Notes under the pieces: generated by a model
The model's database searches: none
What the model saw: only the letters and a program-made list of their open reading frames with translations
Told to the model about the DNA's origin: nothing
Program-made: the position numbers and the translations under genes
Part shown: positions 27,867-38,402 of the stretch, piece by piece
Layout of the letters: each line of letters opens with the position of its first letter
Position numbering within the stretch: position 1 is the first letter of the stretch
Assembly (NCBI RefSeq): GCF_001668615.1
Contig: NZ_LZMC01000113.1
Span: 1 to 64,000 of the forward strand
Source of the DNA: Mycobacterium sp. 1274761.0
GTDB lineage: Bacteria; Actinomycetota; Actinomycetes; Mycobacteriales; Mycobacteriaceae
Direction of reading: 5' to 3'
Length of the DNA stretch: 64,000 nucleotides

Positions 27867-28366
27867 TGCGCATCTCCCTCAGGACGCTTGCGCACCATGG
27901 TCTTTCGTGACGCCGTCGCCACGATGTCGCCATGTTGGTTGCGGCCGGTGTGGGCGAAGGTGACGATGCCCTCGCCCGGGCGGCTCTTCGACTCGCGCTT
28001 GTCGATCACTTCTGTCTCGGCGTAGAGCGTGTCGCCGTGGAACAGGGGCTTCGGGAAGGCCACCTCGCCGAAGCCGAGGTTGCCGACGATCGTGCCCTGG
28101 GTCAGCTGGGCTACCGACAGGCCGACGAGCGTGGACAGCGTGAACATCGAGTTGACCAGCCGCTGGTTGAACGGCGGCAAGGCGTCGGAGAAGGCGGCGT
28201 CGAGATGCAGCGCCTGGGTGTTCATGGTCAGCGTGGTGAACAGAACGTTGTCCGCCTCGGTGATGGTGCGGCCGGGCCGGTGAAGGTAGCGCACACCGGT
28301 TTCGAACTCCTCGTACCACAATCCCCGCTGAACTACGACTTTCGGCGAACCGCCTTCGGCACTCAC
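27863..28366 (-). CDS. MaoC-type (R)-enoyl-CoA hydratase
   Basis: 167-residue hotdog protein (Rv2499c position). The hydratase-2 region reads FTTLTMNTQALHLDAAFS; the Asn/His pair matches the usual catalytic Asp/His positions only partly. It is followed by GNLGFGEVAFPKPLFHGDTLYAETEVID, the conserved GD/LY block of MaoC proteins. It should hydrate the unsaturated CoA intermediate made by FadE19 and AccA1/D1. GTG at 28366 overlaps the fadE19 stop. Confidence 0.9.
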   Translation of the reverse strand: MSAEGGSPKVVVQRGLWYEEFETGVRYLHRPGRTITEADNVLFTTLTMNTQALHLDAAFSDALPPFNQRLVNSMFTLSTLVGLSVAQLTQGTIVGNLGFGEVAFPKPLFHGDTLYAETEVIDKRESKSRPGEGIVTFAHTGRNQHGDIVATASRKTMVRKRPEGDAQ

Positions 28367-29519
28367 AGTCCCGACTCCCGCGCGATCAGCATCAACTGCA
28401 CTTCGGTTGTCCCTTCGCCGATTTCGAGGATCTTGCTGTCGCGGTAGTGCCGCGCAACCGGATATTCGTTCATGAAGCCGTATCCGCCGAAGACCTGGGT
28501 GGCGTCGCGGGCGTTGTCCATTGCCGCCTCGCTGGCGACCATCTTGGCGATGGCGGCGGCTTTCTTGAACGGCTTGCCCGACAACATGAGTGCGGCCGCG
28601 TCGTAGTAGGCCGTGCGCGCAACATGTGCACGGGCCTCCATGCGCGCGATCTTGAAGGCGATGGCCTGGTATGTGCCGATCGCGGCGCCGAACGCTTCAC
28701 GTTCCTTGGCGTAGCGCACACATTCGTCGACGCAGCCCTGCGCGGCGCCGACCGACAGCGCGGCGATCGCGATGCGACCCTCATCGAGGATTCGCAGGAA
28801 GTTGGCATAGCCGCGACCGCGCTCACCCAGCAGGTTCTCGGCGGGCACGCGCACGTCGTCGAAGCTGAGCGGGTGGGTGTCCGATGCGTTCCAGCCCACC
28901 TTGTTGTACGCGGGTTCGACGGTGAAGCCCTCGATGGGCACCGGCACCAGGATCGACGAGATCTCCTTCTTGCCGTTGGCTTCGCCGGTGACCGCGGTGA
29001 CGGTCACCAGCTTGGTGATGTCGGTACCCGAGTTGGTGATGAACTGCTTGCTGCCGTTGATGATCCAGTGATCGCCGTCGAGCTTGGCTGTGGTCTTGGT
29101 GGCGCCGGCGTCGGTTCCGCCGCCCGCCTCGGTCAGGCCGAAGGCACCGAGCGCCCTGCCGCTTGCCAAGAGCGGCAACCATTCCCGCTTCTGCTCCTCG
29201 TTGCCGAACCGGTAAACCGGCATTGCCCCGAGGGAAACTCCGGCCTCCAGCGTGATCGCCACGCTCTGGTCGACCTTGCCGAGTTCTTCCAGCGCCAGGC
29301 ACAGCGCGAAGTAGTCGCCGCCCATGCCGCCGTACTCCTCGGGGAACGGCAAACCGAACAGGCCCATGTCGGCCATCCCCGACACCACCTCGTATGGGAA
29401 CGAATGCTCCTCGTCGTGCTTGGCGGCCACCGGCGCCACGACACTCTGTGCAAAGTCGCGCACCGTCTTGGCCAGCTGCTCATAGTGGTCCGGCAGGGTG
29501 CCGGTGGCCAGAAAATCAC

Positions 29520-29523
<4 letters not shown>
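28363..29523 (-). CDS. fadE19: Acyl-CoA dehydrogenase, branched-chain type
   Basis: 386 residues. Blocks: AFGLTEAGGGTDAGATKTTA, WIINGSKQFITNSGTDITKL, the mid-region SDTHPLSFDDVRVPAENLLG, VGAAQGCVDECVRYAKEREAFG, TYQAIAFKIARMEA, and the C-terminal catalytic-loop part QVFGGYGFMNEYPVARHYRD then IGEGTTEVQLMLIARE. The EGTTE and GYGF context agrees with isovaleryl/short-branched-chain dehydrogenases. The ATG at 29523 overlaps the accA1 stop (ATGA); the frame runs 100 codons further upstream as an arginine-rich shadow of accA1 and is not used. Position equals Rv2500c. Confidence 0.93.
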
Positions 29524-31505
<1,982 letters not shown>

Positions 31506-31507
31506 GC

Positions 31508-33061
31508 TCACATCCGAAAGACGCCGTAGGAGACCGGTTCCAGGGGCGCCTGGCCGACGACCGAAAGCGCAAGCCCAAGCACGGTTCTGGTGTCGGCCGG
31601 GTCGATCACCCCGTCGTCCCACAGCCGCGCGGTGGAATAGAAGGGGTTGCCCTGGTGCTCGTACTGCGCGCGGATCGGCGCCTTGAACTCCTCTTCCTGT
31701 TCCGGCGTCATGTCACCGCGAACGGTCGCCAGTACCGATGCCGCTTGTTCGCCGCCCATCACCGAGATCCTGGCGTTGGGCCACATCCATAAAAAGCGAG
31801 GCGAATACGCGCGTCCGCACATCGAATAATTCCCGGCCCCGTACGAGCCGCCGATCACGACCGTCAGCTTCGGCACTCGCGCACACGCTACGGCGGTAAC
31901 CATCTTGGCGCCGTGCTTGGCGATGCCGCCGGCCTCGTAGTCGCGTCCGACCATGAACCCGGAGATGTTCTGTAGGAACAACAGCGGCACCGTGCGCTTG
32001 TCGCACAGCTCGATGAAATGCGCGCCTTTCAGCGCCGATTCGGAGAACAGCACGCCGTTGTTGGCGACGATGCCGACGGGATGGCCGTGGATGCGGGCGA
32101 ATCCGGTGACCAACGTGGCCCCGTAGTCGGCCTTGAACTCGGCGAACGAGCCGCCGTCGACGATTCGGGTGATGACCTCGTGCACGTCGTAGGGCACCCG
32201 CGAATCGACCGGCACGACGTCATAGAGCTCGGTCTGGTCGGCCACGGCGTCGACGGTCGGGACAACGTCCCACGGCGGGTCAAGGCGCGGCCCGAGCGTC
32301 GACACGATACGCCGCACGATCCGTAGGGCGTCGCGGTCGTCGCTGGCCAAGTGGTCGGTGACACCGGACGTCTTCGAATGAAGGTCACCGCCGCCGAGTT
32401 CCTCTGCGGTCACCACCTCACCCGTCGCGGCCTTCACCAGCGGTGGGCCGCCGAGGAAGATCGTGCCCTGGTTGCGGACGATGACGGCTTCGTCGCTCAT
32501 CGCGGGCACATACGCCCCGCCCGCCGTACACGAACCGAGCACCGCGGCGATCTGCGGAATTCCCTTGGCGCTCATCGTGGCCTGGTTGTAGAAGATGCGG
32601 CCGAAGTGCTCGCGGTCGGGGAACACCTCGTCCTGGCGCGGCAGGAACGCCCCGCCGGAGTCGACGAGATAGATGCACGGCAGCCGATTCTGCAGCGCGA
32701 TCTCCTGGGCGCGCAGGTGCTTCTTGACCGTAATCGGGTAGTAAGTACCACCTTTCACAGTGGCGTCATTGGCGACGATCATGCATTCGCGTCCCGACAC
32801 CCGCCCGATGCCGACGATCATGCCCGCGCCGGGACACTCGTCGTCGTACATGCCATCAGCGGCCAGCGGCGCCACCTCGAGCAGCGGGCTGCCCGGGTCC
32901 AGCAACCCGTCGACGCGGTCGCGCGGCAGTAGCTTTCCGCGGCCCACGTGGCGCTCGCGTGATTTCGCAGGGCCGCCCAGCGCGGCCGCGGCCATCTTCT
33001 CCCGCAGCTGTGCGACCAGCGCGAGATGCTGCTCGCGACTGCCCTGGAGCGTTGCTGTCAT
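31508..33061 (-). CDS. accD1: Acyl-CoA carboxylase beta subunit (carboxyltransferase)
   Basis: 517 residues of the crotonase-like carboxyltransferase fold, methylcrotonyl-CoA carboxylase type. Visible: YYPITVKKHLRAQEIALQNR, IYLVDSGGAFLPRQDEVFPD, AAVLGSCTAGGAYVPAMSDE, then VVIGGSYGAGNYSMCGRAYS and WMWPNARISVMGGEQAASVL with the second oxyanion hole. The start is taken as ATG 33061; an in-frame GTG at 33073 is possible. First gene of the catabolic operon. Its upstream region carries the palindrome cluster at 33081-33114, and a TetR gene diverges from it. In M. tuberculosis scoAB and fadD35 lie between these two; they are absent here. Confidence 0.94.
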   Translation of the reverse strand: MTATLQGSREQHLALVAQLREKMAAAALGGPAKSRERHVGRGKLLPRDRVDGLLDPGSPLLEVAPLAADGMYDDECPGAGMIVGIGRVSGRECMIVANDATVKGGTYYPITVKKHLRAQEIALQNRLPCIYLVDSGGAFLPRQDEVFPDREHFGRIFYNQATMSAKGIPQIAAVLGSCTAGGAYVPAMSDEAVIVRNQGTIFLGGPPLVKAATGEVVTAEELGGGDLHSKTSGVTDHLASDDRDALRIVRRIVSTLGPRLDPPWDVVPTVDAVADQTELYDVVPVDSRVPYDVHEVITRIVDGGSFAEFKADYGATLVTGFARIHGHPVGIVANNGVLFSESALKGAHFIELCDKRTVPLLFLQNISGFMVGRDYEAGGIAKHGAKMVTAVACARVPKLTVVIGGSYGAGNYSMCGRAYSPRFLWMWPNARISVMGGEQAASVLATVRGDMTPEQEEEFKAPIRAQYEHQGNPFYSTARLWDDGVIDPADTRTVLGLALSVVGQAPLEPVSYGVFRM

Positions 33062-33080
33062 CGATACGCCCACTTCGGTT

Positions 33081-33114
33081 GAGTTAATGCCGACTAACTC
33101 GTAGGATGTTAGTC
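33081..33114. promoter_or_regulatory. Overlapping inverted repeats, probable TetR operator
   Basis: In the divergent gap between accD1 and the TetR gene there are two perfect interleaved inverted repeats. One is GAGTTA(33081-33086)/TAACTC(33095-33100). The other is GACTAAC(33092-33098)/GTTAGTC(33108-33114) with a 9-base spacer. Palindromes of this size and place are typical for TetR-family autoregulation and control of the adjacent operon. Binding is inferred, not shown. Confidence 0.7.
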
Positions 33115-33151
33115 ACGATTAACCGAATTGTCCACGGGATGGGGGTGACGG

Positions 33152-33793
33152 TTGTCGGTCCCGGCATCCAATTCCACCGTCACAAGCCGCAGCAAGGCCA
33201 AATCGGATCGCCGCGACAAGCTGATCGCCGCGGCCGAGAGACTGGTCGCCGAGCGTGGCTTTCTCGCCGTGCGACTGGAGGACATCGGGGCGGCGGCAGG
33301 CGTCAGCGGCCCCGCGATCTACCGGCACTTTCCCAACAAAGAAGCGCTACTGGTCGAGTTGCTGGTGGGCATCAGTACCAGACTGCTCGCCGGAGCGAGA
33401 TCGGTCGTCGCCGAGGCATCCGACGCGGCAACGGCGTTGGACGGTCTCATCGATTTCCATCTCGACTTCGCGCTCAACGAGTCCGACCTGATCCGCATTC
33501 AGGACCGCGACCTCGGACACCTTCCCGAGCCAGCGAAACGTCAAGTCCGCAAGGCCCAGCGGCAGTATGTCGAGATTTGGGTCGACGTGCTTCTCCGCCT
33601 GGGCCGGGCGGACAGTGACGCCGACGCTCGGCTCATGGCGCATGCGGTCTTCGGACTGCTGAACTCGACGCCGCACAGCGTGCGTCCCGCAACGGCCAAA
33701 TCGGCCAGCCAAGGAACGGTTCGCGGGTCGCGGGCGATCTTGCGAGAGATGACGATCGCGGCCCTGTCCCTGACCGGCCGAAGCGGCGCCTAG
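33152..33793 (+). CDS. TetR-family regulator of the branched-chain catabolic operon
   Basis: 213 residues. An N-terminal DNA-binding domain at about 18-65: DKLIAAAERLVAERGFLAVR, then LEDIGAAAGVSGPAIYRHFP with the TetR helix-turn-helix. The C-terminal helical domain would bind an acyl-CoA-like ligand. It is divergent from accD1, at the Rv2506 position. The start appears to be TTG at 33152 because an in-frame TGA lies just upstream; a downstream start would cut into the variable leader only. Confidence 0.88.
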   Translation: MSVPASNSTVTSRSKAKSDRRDKLIAAAERLVAERGFLAVRLEDIGAAAGVSGPAIYRHFPNKEALLVELLVGISTRLLAGARSVVAEASDAATALDGLIDFHLDFALNESDLIRIQDRDLGHLPEPAKRQVRKAQRQYVEIWVDVLLRLGRADSDADARLMAHAVFGLLNSTPHSVRPATAKSASQGTVRGSRAILREMTIAALSLTGRSGA

Positions 33794-33803
33794 GCGTCAG
33801 TAT

Positions 33804-33959
33804 CTAGTACCAGTATTTTCGGCCGCCGACGGCCCGACCGGTTGCGCCGAGGATCCAGAACACGGCGCCGATGACGATCAGTACGACACCGATGTAGGTC
33901 AGGATCGACAGGCTGAACAGGATCCCCAGTATCAAGAGGATCACTCCGAGGACGATCAT
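33804..33959 (-). CDS. 51-residue two-helix membrane protein
   Basis: Read directly from the minus strand: MIVLGVILLILGILFSLSIL, then a second hydrophobic stretch (GVVLIVIGAVFWILG) and a short basic tail ending in GGRKYWY. The ATG at 33959 follows GGAGTAGAGCA. Small two-helix proteins of this kind with a conserved RxxGGRxxY(W)-like tail are frequent in mycobacteria (DUF6131-like, from memory); no function is known. It ends ten bases from the convergent TetR gene. Confidence 0.8.
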   Translation of the reverse strand: MIVLGVILLILGILFSLSILTYIGVVLIVIGAVFWILGATGRAVGGRKYWY

Positions 33960-34001
33960 TGCTCTACTCCTTTGTACGGTGAATTACTTTGGGCCCGTTG
34001 A

Positions 34002-34217
34002 CTACTGACTGGGCTCGGGCAGTTTGACGTTGCAATCCGCCACCTTCGGGTTGGCCCCCGCGTAGTTCAACGGCCCGGCAACGACCGTCAACGCGATGGT
34101 GCCCGCTGTGGCGCAGTTGTTTGAATCGGTCTTGAAGTAGTCGCGCTGGTAGGCCGCCAATACGCCGATCAGCAACCAAATCAACACGATTACGCCGAGA
34201 ATTCCGCCACCACGCAT
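34002..34217 (-). CDS. Small single-pass membrane/secreted protein, unknown function
   Basis: 71 residues: one N-terminal hydrophobic helix (GILGVIVLIWLLIGVLAAYQ) followed by an external-looking tail with two cysteines (NNCATAG and ADCNVKL) that could form a disulfide. The ATG at 34217 has a strong AGGAGG site. It lies just upstream of the two-helix protein, 42 bases apart, and could be cotranscribed. Confidence 0.8.
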   Translation of the reverse strand: MRGGGILGVIVLIWLLIGVLAAYQRDYFKTDSNNCATAGTIALTVVAGPLNYAGANPKVADCNVKLPEPSQ

Positions 34218-34284
34218 GCTGGCCTCCTCCTGTCGAGCGCCCAGTTGGCGCAGGAGGGTTTACCCCGCGGATAATTTCAGTAAA

Positions 34285-34306
34285 CGCTCAAATCTGATCT
34301 TGAGCG
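34285..34306 (-). terminator. Hairpin after the S9 peptidase gene
   Basis: CGCTCAA at 34285-34291 pairs perfectly with TTGAGCG at 34300-34306 around an 8-base loop, two bases after the peptidase stop. On the minus strand it is followed by TTTACT, a weak T tract, so a Rho-independent terminator is plausible. Confidence 0.55.
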
Positions 34307-34308
34307 GT

Positions 34309-36186
34309 TCAGGACTGTTGTAAGTCGGCGAACGCCGTGGTGAGCCAGTCGCACATGGCCTTGACCAGCACCGCTCGGTTCTCCCGCTTGTCGATCTCGT
34401 GGCCGTCATCGGCGAACAGCAGTTGCTCGACGTTGCGGCCCAATATCCGCAAAGCGTCGTACATCTGCTGCGACTCACTGGGCGGCACGTTGGTGTCGTT
34501 GAGGCCGTGGACCAGAAGCAGCGGCGCCGTCAGGGCGTGCGCCCGCAGCAAAGGCGATAGCTGGTCGAGCAACTCCCTGTCGCTGACCGGATGGCCGTAT
34601 TTCGGGTAGGCCGCCGCGGCGATCCACGGCTCGGTGTTGTGATACCACGTGTTCAGGTCGCTCATTCCGCAGATGCTGATACCCGCGGCGAACAGTTGCG
34701 GATGGAACGTCAGCGCCGCCTGGGTGAGGTACCCGCCATACGACCAGCCGCAGCATGCAATGCGGTCGCGCGGCGCGAACCCGCGGTCGACCAGGAACAG
34801 CGCCGCGTCGGCGACGTCATCGATGGCCGCGAAGCGCTTCTCCCGGTCGTCGGCGTGCATGAAGTGCCGCCCAAATCCCCCAGAGCCGCGGACGTTTGGC
34901 AGGAAGACCGTGATGCCCAACTCCAGCAGCGCGGGGAAGAACTCGTTATACCCCGGCCTGCCCTGACCCTCGGGTCCACCGTGGAGAAACATCATCGCCC
35001 CGATCGAGGCGACGCCCTCGGGTGGACGAAAGAGCCAGCCGCTGAACTTCAACCCGTCACGGGCGGTGATGATCTCGAGCGTGGGAGGTGCCGACAGCGG
35101 GCCGCTGCTTGGCTCGCGATCGATGCGTTCCCATTCCCTGGTACGCGGGTCGACGAGCTCCACCGTGCGCGGCATGTCGGGACCCTCGACCGTCATCGCC
35201 ACCATCGAACCGCCTGCGCTGATGGACAGCTCGGTGGCCACCATGCCCGGCAGCGGAATGGGGTCGTGCAACGTGTTGTCGGCGTATTCGAGGATTTGCA
35301 ACTCGCTGGCGCCGTTGATGTTCCACAACATCGCGACGGTGGACAGGTCGTCGCTGACGACGAACTCGTCGAGCTCATACCCCGGTCGTTCGGCGATGAC
35401 GTGATAGTGCACGCCGTCGGCGGTCGTGGTGACCTCCAGCAGTCGGGCGTGCTCAGCCCCGTTCTCGCTGCGGATCAGCGCGCGCACATAACCCTCAGTG
35501 CTGTTGGGTCCGTAGGTCTTTGCGGGGTGATACAGCTCGAAGTGCTCCCCCTCCAGACCGGATCGCAGCCGTCGCGGCTGCTGGTCGTCGAGGATGACAC
35601 CGGTATCTGTGGTCGATCCCGGATCGTAAGGCAGCAGCGCCGTTTCGGTCAGGCCGCGCAGCATGATCAGGTCGCGGTACCCTCTCGGGCCCACGCGTAC
35701 CAGCGCGGCGCCCGCCCACGCGTCGACCAGCCGGCCACCCGAACGTCGGTCCAGGACCGTTATCGTGCCGTCGCTGGGATCGATCAGGCACGAACTGCCG
35801 ACGCCGTCGTCGCCAGTGAGGATCGCCGCGACTTGTGTGCCGTCCCAACCGATCAGCTCCGCTGTGCCTTCAGGAAAGCCGGCCGGCCACCGGTCGATGC
35901 GCCGGGCGGCGCGGTCGTCGGGGTCGGTCGTGACGACCCATAGCTGACTGCGGCTGCCGCCCTCGGGCGCCACTTCGCACGCCAGCCAGTGGCCGTCGGC
36001 GGAGTGCATCACCCGATAGACCGGACCCTCGACCGGGAGTTCGACGTCGCGTGACGAACTCGCCCGCCACCCGCGGAGAAACCGTTGAACGGCCCGCGGA
36101 TATCCGCCGTCGTCGACCAGGTGCGCGAACGCCGTCGCGTCCGGCGACAGCGACGCCCCGTAGTTCGTGCGCACCATCTGGCTCAT
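34309..36186 (-). CDS. S9-family serine peptidase (prolyl-oligopeptidase/acylaminoacyl-peptidase like)
   Basis: 625 residues. The N-terminal two thirds is a beta-propeller-like region with repeated short strands (for example ADGHWLACEVAPEGG, LSTVAMLWNINGASELQ). The C-terminal alpha/beta hydrolase has the nucleophile elbow GWSYGGYLT (Ser), the acid in HGLNDTNVP and the base in DDGHEIDKRENR. The oxyanion region is FLHGGPEGQGRPGYN. Cytosolic, cleaving short peptides or acylated amino acids. The start MSQMVRTNYGASLSPD at 36186 fits the family; the frame continues upstream without similarity and overlaps the divergent gene. No signal peptide. Confidence 0.88.
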   Translation of the reverse strand: MSQMVRTNYGASLSPDATAFAHLVDDGGYPRAVQRFLRGWRASSSRDVELPVEGPVYRVMHSADGHWLACEVAPEGGSRSQLWVVTTDPDDRAARRIDRWPAGFPEGTAELIGWDGTQVAAILTGDDGVGSSCLIDPSDGTITVLDRRSGGRLVDAWAGAALVRVGPRGYRDLIMLRGLTETALLPYDPGSTTDTGVILDDQQPRRLRSGLEGEHFELYHPAKTYGPNSTEGYVRALIRSENGAEHARLLEVTTTADGVHYHVIAERPGYELDEFVVSDDLSTVAMLWNINGASELQILEYADNTLHDPIPLPGMVATELSISAGGSMVAMTVEGPDMPRTVELVDPRTREWERIDREPSSGPLSAPPTLEIITARDGLKFSGWLFRPPEGVASIGAMMFLHGGPEGQGRPGYNEFFPALLELGITVFLPNVRGSGGFGRHFMHADDREKRFAAIDDVADAALFLVDRGFAPRDRIACCGWSYGGYLTQAALTFHPQLFAAGISICGMSDLNTWYHNTEPWIAAAAYPKYGHPVSDRELLDQLSPLLRAHALTAPLLLVHGLNDTNVPPSESQQMYDALRILGRNVEQLLFADDGHEIDKRENRAVLVKAMCDWLTTAFADLQQS

Positions 36187-36287
36187 CAACGTCAGCTTGC
36201 CATGCCGCCGCACGTAAGCGATGTGCTTACCCGCTGGGCGGCGGGTCACCTCCGGCGGCGCAGGTACCCTGCAGCCATGAGGTGGGT

Positions 36288-37070
36288 ATGACGAATACAC
36301 CACGAGGCGACGGGCCTGATCCGACGCAGCCGTTGGGCCCCAGCTATCCCGGGTATCCCGATCCGGCGTACGGCGGCCAGAACCCGTACGGGCCCGCGTA
36401 CCAGTCGCCGCCCGACCCGACCCGCCAACTGCCGCCGGTGTCGCCGTACGGCTATGACCCCTACGGCACCGGTCAGTACCCGGGCGGTCAATACGGCCCC
36501 CCGTATCCGCCCGGCGAACCGCCCGAAGGACCACCACCGCCCAAGTCACCGCGCTGGCTGTGGATCGCCGCCGCGCTGGCTGTCCTGTTGGTCGTCGCCC
36601 TGGTGATCGCCTTGGTGGTCGTCAACAGCTCGAAGCAGGACACGGTCGTGGCGCCGCCGCCGATGCCCGAACCCACAACCACCCGCACTCCGTCGACCAC
36701 GACAACTCAACGGCCGCTGACCCCGGTCGTGCCGGTGCCGACTCCGCGCACGACCACCACGACGAGCCCGACCGGCCCGACCAGCCCGTCTGCCGCACCC
36801 GGCACCACCGAGTCGGTGGTGTACGAGGTCACCGGAACGGGCAGGGCCATCAACATCACCTACGTCGACACCGGCAGCCTGCTGCAAACCGAGTTCAACG
36901 TCGTGCTGCCCTGGCGCAAGGAAGTGCAATTACCTAGTCCCGCCGAGGATTCAGCGAGCGTCACGATCGTCAACGTCGGCAGGGCGGTGTCATGCACAGT
37001 GACGGTCAACGGCGTTCAGGTGCAGTCGAACACCGGTAACGGGCTGACGATCTGCACGGCGGCGCGTTAA
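36288..37070 (+). CDS. Proline-rich single-pass membrane protein with MmpS-like domain
   Basis: 260 residues, Rv2507 position. The cytosolic N-terminus (about 1-85) is rich in Pro/Gly/Tyr (PYGPAY, PYGYDPYGTGQY). One membrane helix follows (WLWIAAALAVLLVVALVIAL), then a Thr/Pro/Ser linker, then an external C-terminal domain of about 85 residues (YEVTGTGRAINITYVDTGSL to the end). That domain resembles the beta-rich domain of MmpS proteins, with a conserved Cys pair (SCTV and TICT). Probably envelope-associated. Start ATG 36288 follows GAGGTGGGT. Confidence 0.85.
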   Translation: MTNTPRGDGPDPTQPLGPSYPGYPDPAYGGQNPYGPAYQSPPDPTRQLPPVSPYGYDPYGTGQYPGGQYGPPYPPGEPPEGPPPPKSPRWLWIAAALAVLLVVALVIALVVVNSSKQDTVVAPPPMPEPTTTRTPSTTTTQRPLTPVVPVPTPRTTTTTSPTGPTSPSAAPGTTESVVYEVTGTGRAINITYVDTGSLLQTEFNVVLPWRKEVQLPSPAEDSASVTIVNVGRAVSCTVTVNGVQVQSNTGNGLTICTAAR

Positions 37071-38377
37071 CGCGCTGAAGCCCGGTGGGGTGCGTGCACC
37101 GCCGCCATCGCCGCCAAACCGACGCTCACGACGACGATCAGACCGCCGGTGCCGGCCCGCACCGCGCCGAACCAGTCGATGAACAGTGAGATGAGCGACG
37201 GTGCAAGGAACGACACCGCGCGGCCGGTAGTGGTGTAGAGGCCGAAGGCGATGCCCTCCTTGCCGTCGACGGACAAGCGCAGCATGAGCGTGCGCGCCGA
37301 CGACAGCGTCGGGCCGATCGACAGGCACAGGGCCAGCCCGCAGACCCAGAACGCGACGGGGCCCGACAGCGCCATGAGCACCAGCGCAACGGCGATCATC
37401 GAGGCCAGCGATCCCACGATGACAGGCTTAGACCCGAACCTGTCGTCAAGCAGCCCCCCGAGGAGGGCGCCGAGGGCGGCGATGACGCTCGCGCTGACAC
37501 CGAACAGCAGCACGTCGGCCTCCGAGATGCCGTACACGCTGACCCCCAGGACCGCGCCGAATGCGAACACACCCGTCAGGCCGTCCCGAAACACCGCGCT
37601 GGCGATCAAGTAGTAGACGACGTTGCGGTCGCGCCGCCATTCGCCGACGACCTCCGCCCACAACTTGCGGTATGCACCGAAAAAGCCGATGGCGTCGCGC
37701 CGCTCGGCCGGCGGTGTCGGGTGCACGACGATGAACAACGGCAGCGCGAACAAGACGAACCACGCGGCGGCCATCAGCATCGCCGCGCGTACGTTCTGGC
37801 CATCGGCCGCGGGCAGGCCGAGCAGCCCGCGGGTATCGCCGTCACCTGAGATGACCATCAGATAGACGATGAGAAGCAGCGCCACACTGCCGAAATAACC
37901 CATCCCCAGGCCGAATCCGGATATCCGGCCGGATGTCTGCGGGGTGGACAGCTGCCGCAGCATCGCGTTGTACGGCACGGTGGCAAGCTCGCTGCAGGCC
38001 GCGGCGAACGCGAGCAGCGCCAGGCCCGGCCACAGATAGTGGTAGTCGTCTCGGATAAGGCTCATCGCCGCGGTCACCACCACCACTAGCCCGGTCAGAG
38101 CCGCCAGCACCCGCCGTCGCCGCCACGGCGCGTCGACCCAGATGCCGGTGACCGGCGCGAGGAACGCCACCACCAGACCCGACAACGCCAGTGCCCGGAA
38201 CAGCCAGCTCTGCGGCGTCGTGGCGCTCGGCAGGTCATCGCCGACGGCGTTGGTCAGATAAACAGAGAAGACAAAGGTCACGACAACCGCGTTGACGCCC
38301 GTCGCACCGACGTCCCACAGCGCCCAGGACAGCACCTGCGACCGCCGAATGGTCTCAGGCGGCCGCGTTTCGCTCAC
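37067..38377 (-). CDS. MFS transporter (Atg22/UMF1-like)
   Basis: 436-residue polytopic protein with about twelve hydrophobic helices, Rv2508c position. The N-terminus SQVLSWALWDVGATGVNAVV resembles the (W)xxYDwxnsa opening of Atg22-type (UMF1) MFS proteins. Other parts: FLAPVTGIWVDAPWRRRRVL (motif A-like with basic run), ATVPYNAMLRQL and GGLLDDRFGSKPV (second motif A). Substrate unknown. GTG at 38377 is chosen because it gives VSETRPPETIRRSQVLSW just before helix 1; upstream starts overlap the divergent SDR gene. Its stop overlaps the stop region of the Rv2507-like gene (convergent, 4 bases). Confidence 0.85.
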   Translation of the reverse strand: MSETRPPETIRRSQVLSWALWDVGATGVNAVVVTFVFSVYLTNAVGDDLPSATTPQSWLFRALALSGLVVAFLAPVTGIWVDAPWRRRRVLAALTGLVVVVTAAMSLIRDDYHYLWPGLALLAFAAACSELATVPYNAMLRQLSTPQTSGRISGFGLGMGYFGSVALLLIVYLMVISGDGDTRGLLGLPAADGQNVRAAMLMAAAWFVLFALPLFIVVHPTPPAERRDAIGFFGAYRKLWAEVVGEWRRDRNVVYYLIASAVFRDGLTGVFAFGAVLGVSVYGISEADVLLFGVSASVIAALGALLGGLLDDRFGSKPVIVGSLASMIAVALVLMALSGPVAFWVCGLALCLSIGPTLSSARTLMLRLSVDGKEGIAFGLYTTTGRAVSFLAPSLISLFIDWFGAVRAGTGGLIVVVSVGLAAMAAVHAPHRASAR

Positions 38378-38402
38378 GATCGCCCACGATATAGTCCGGC
38401 CC

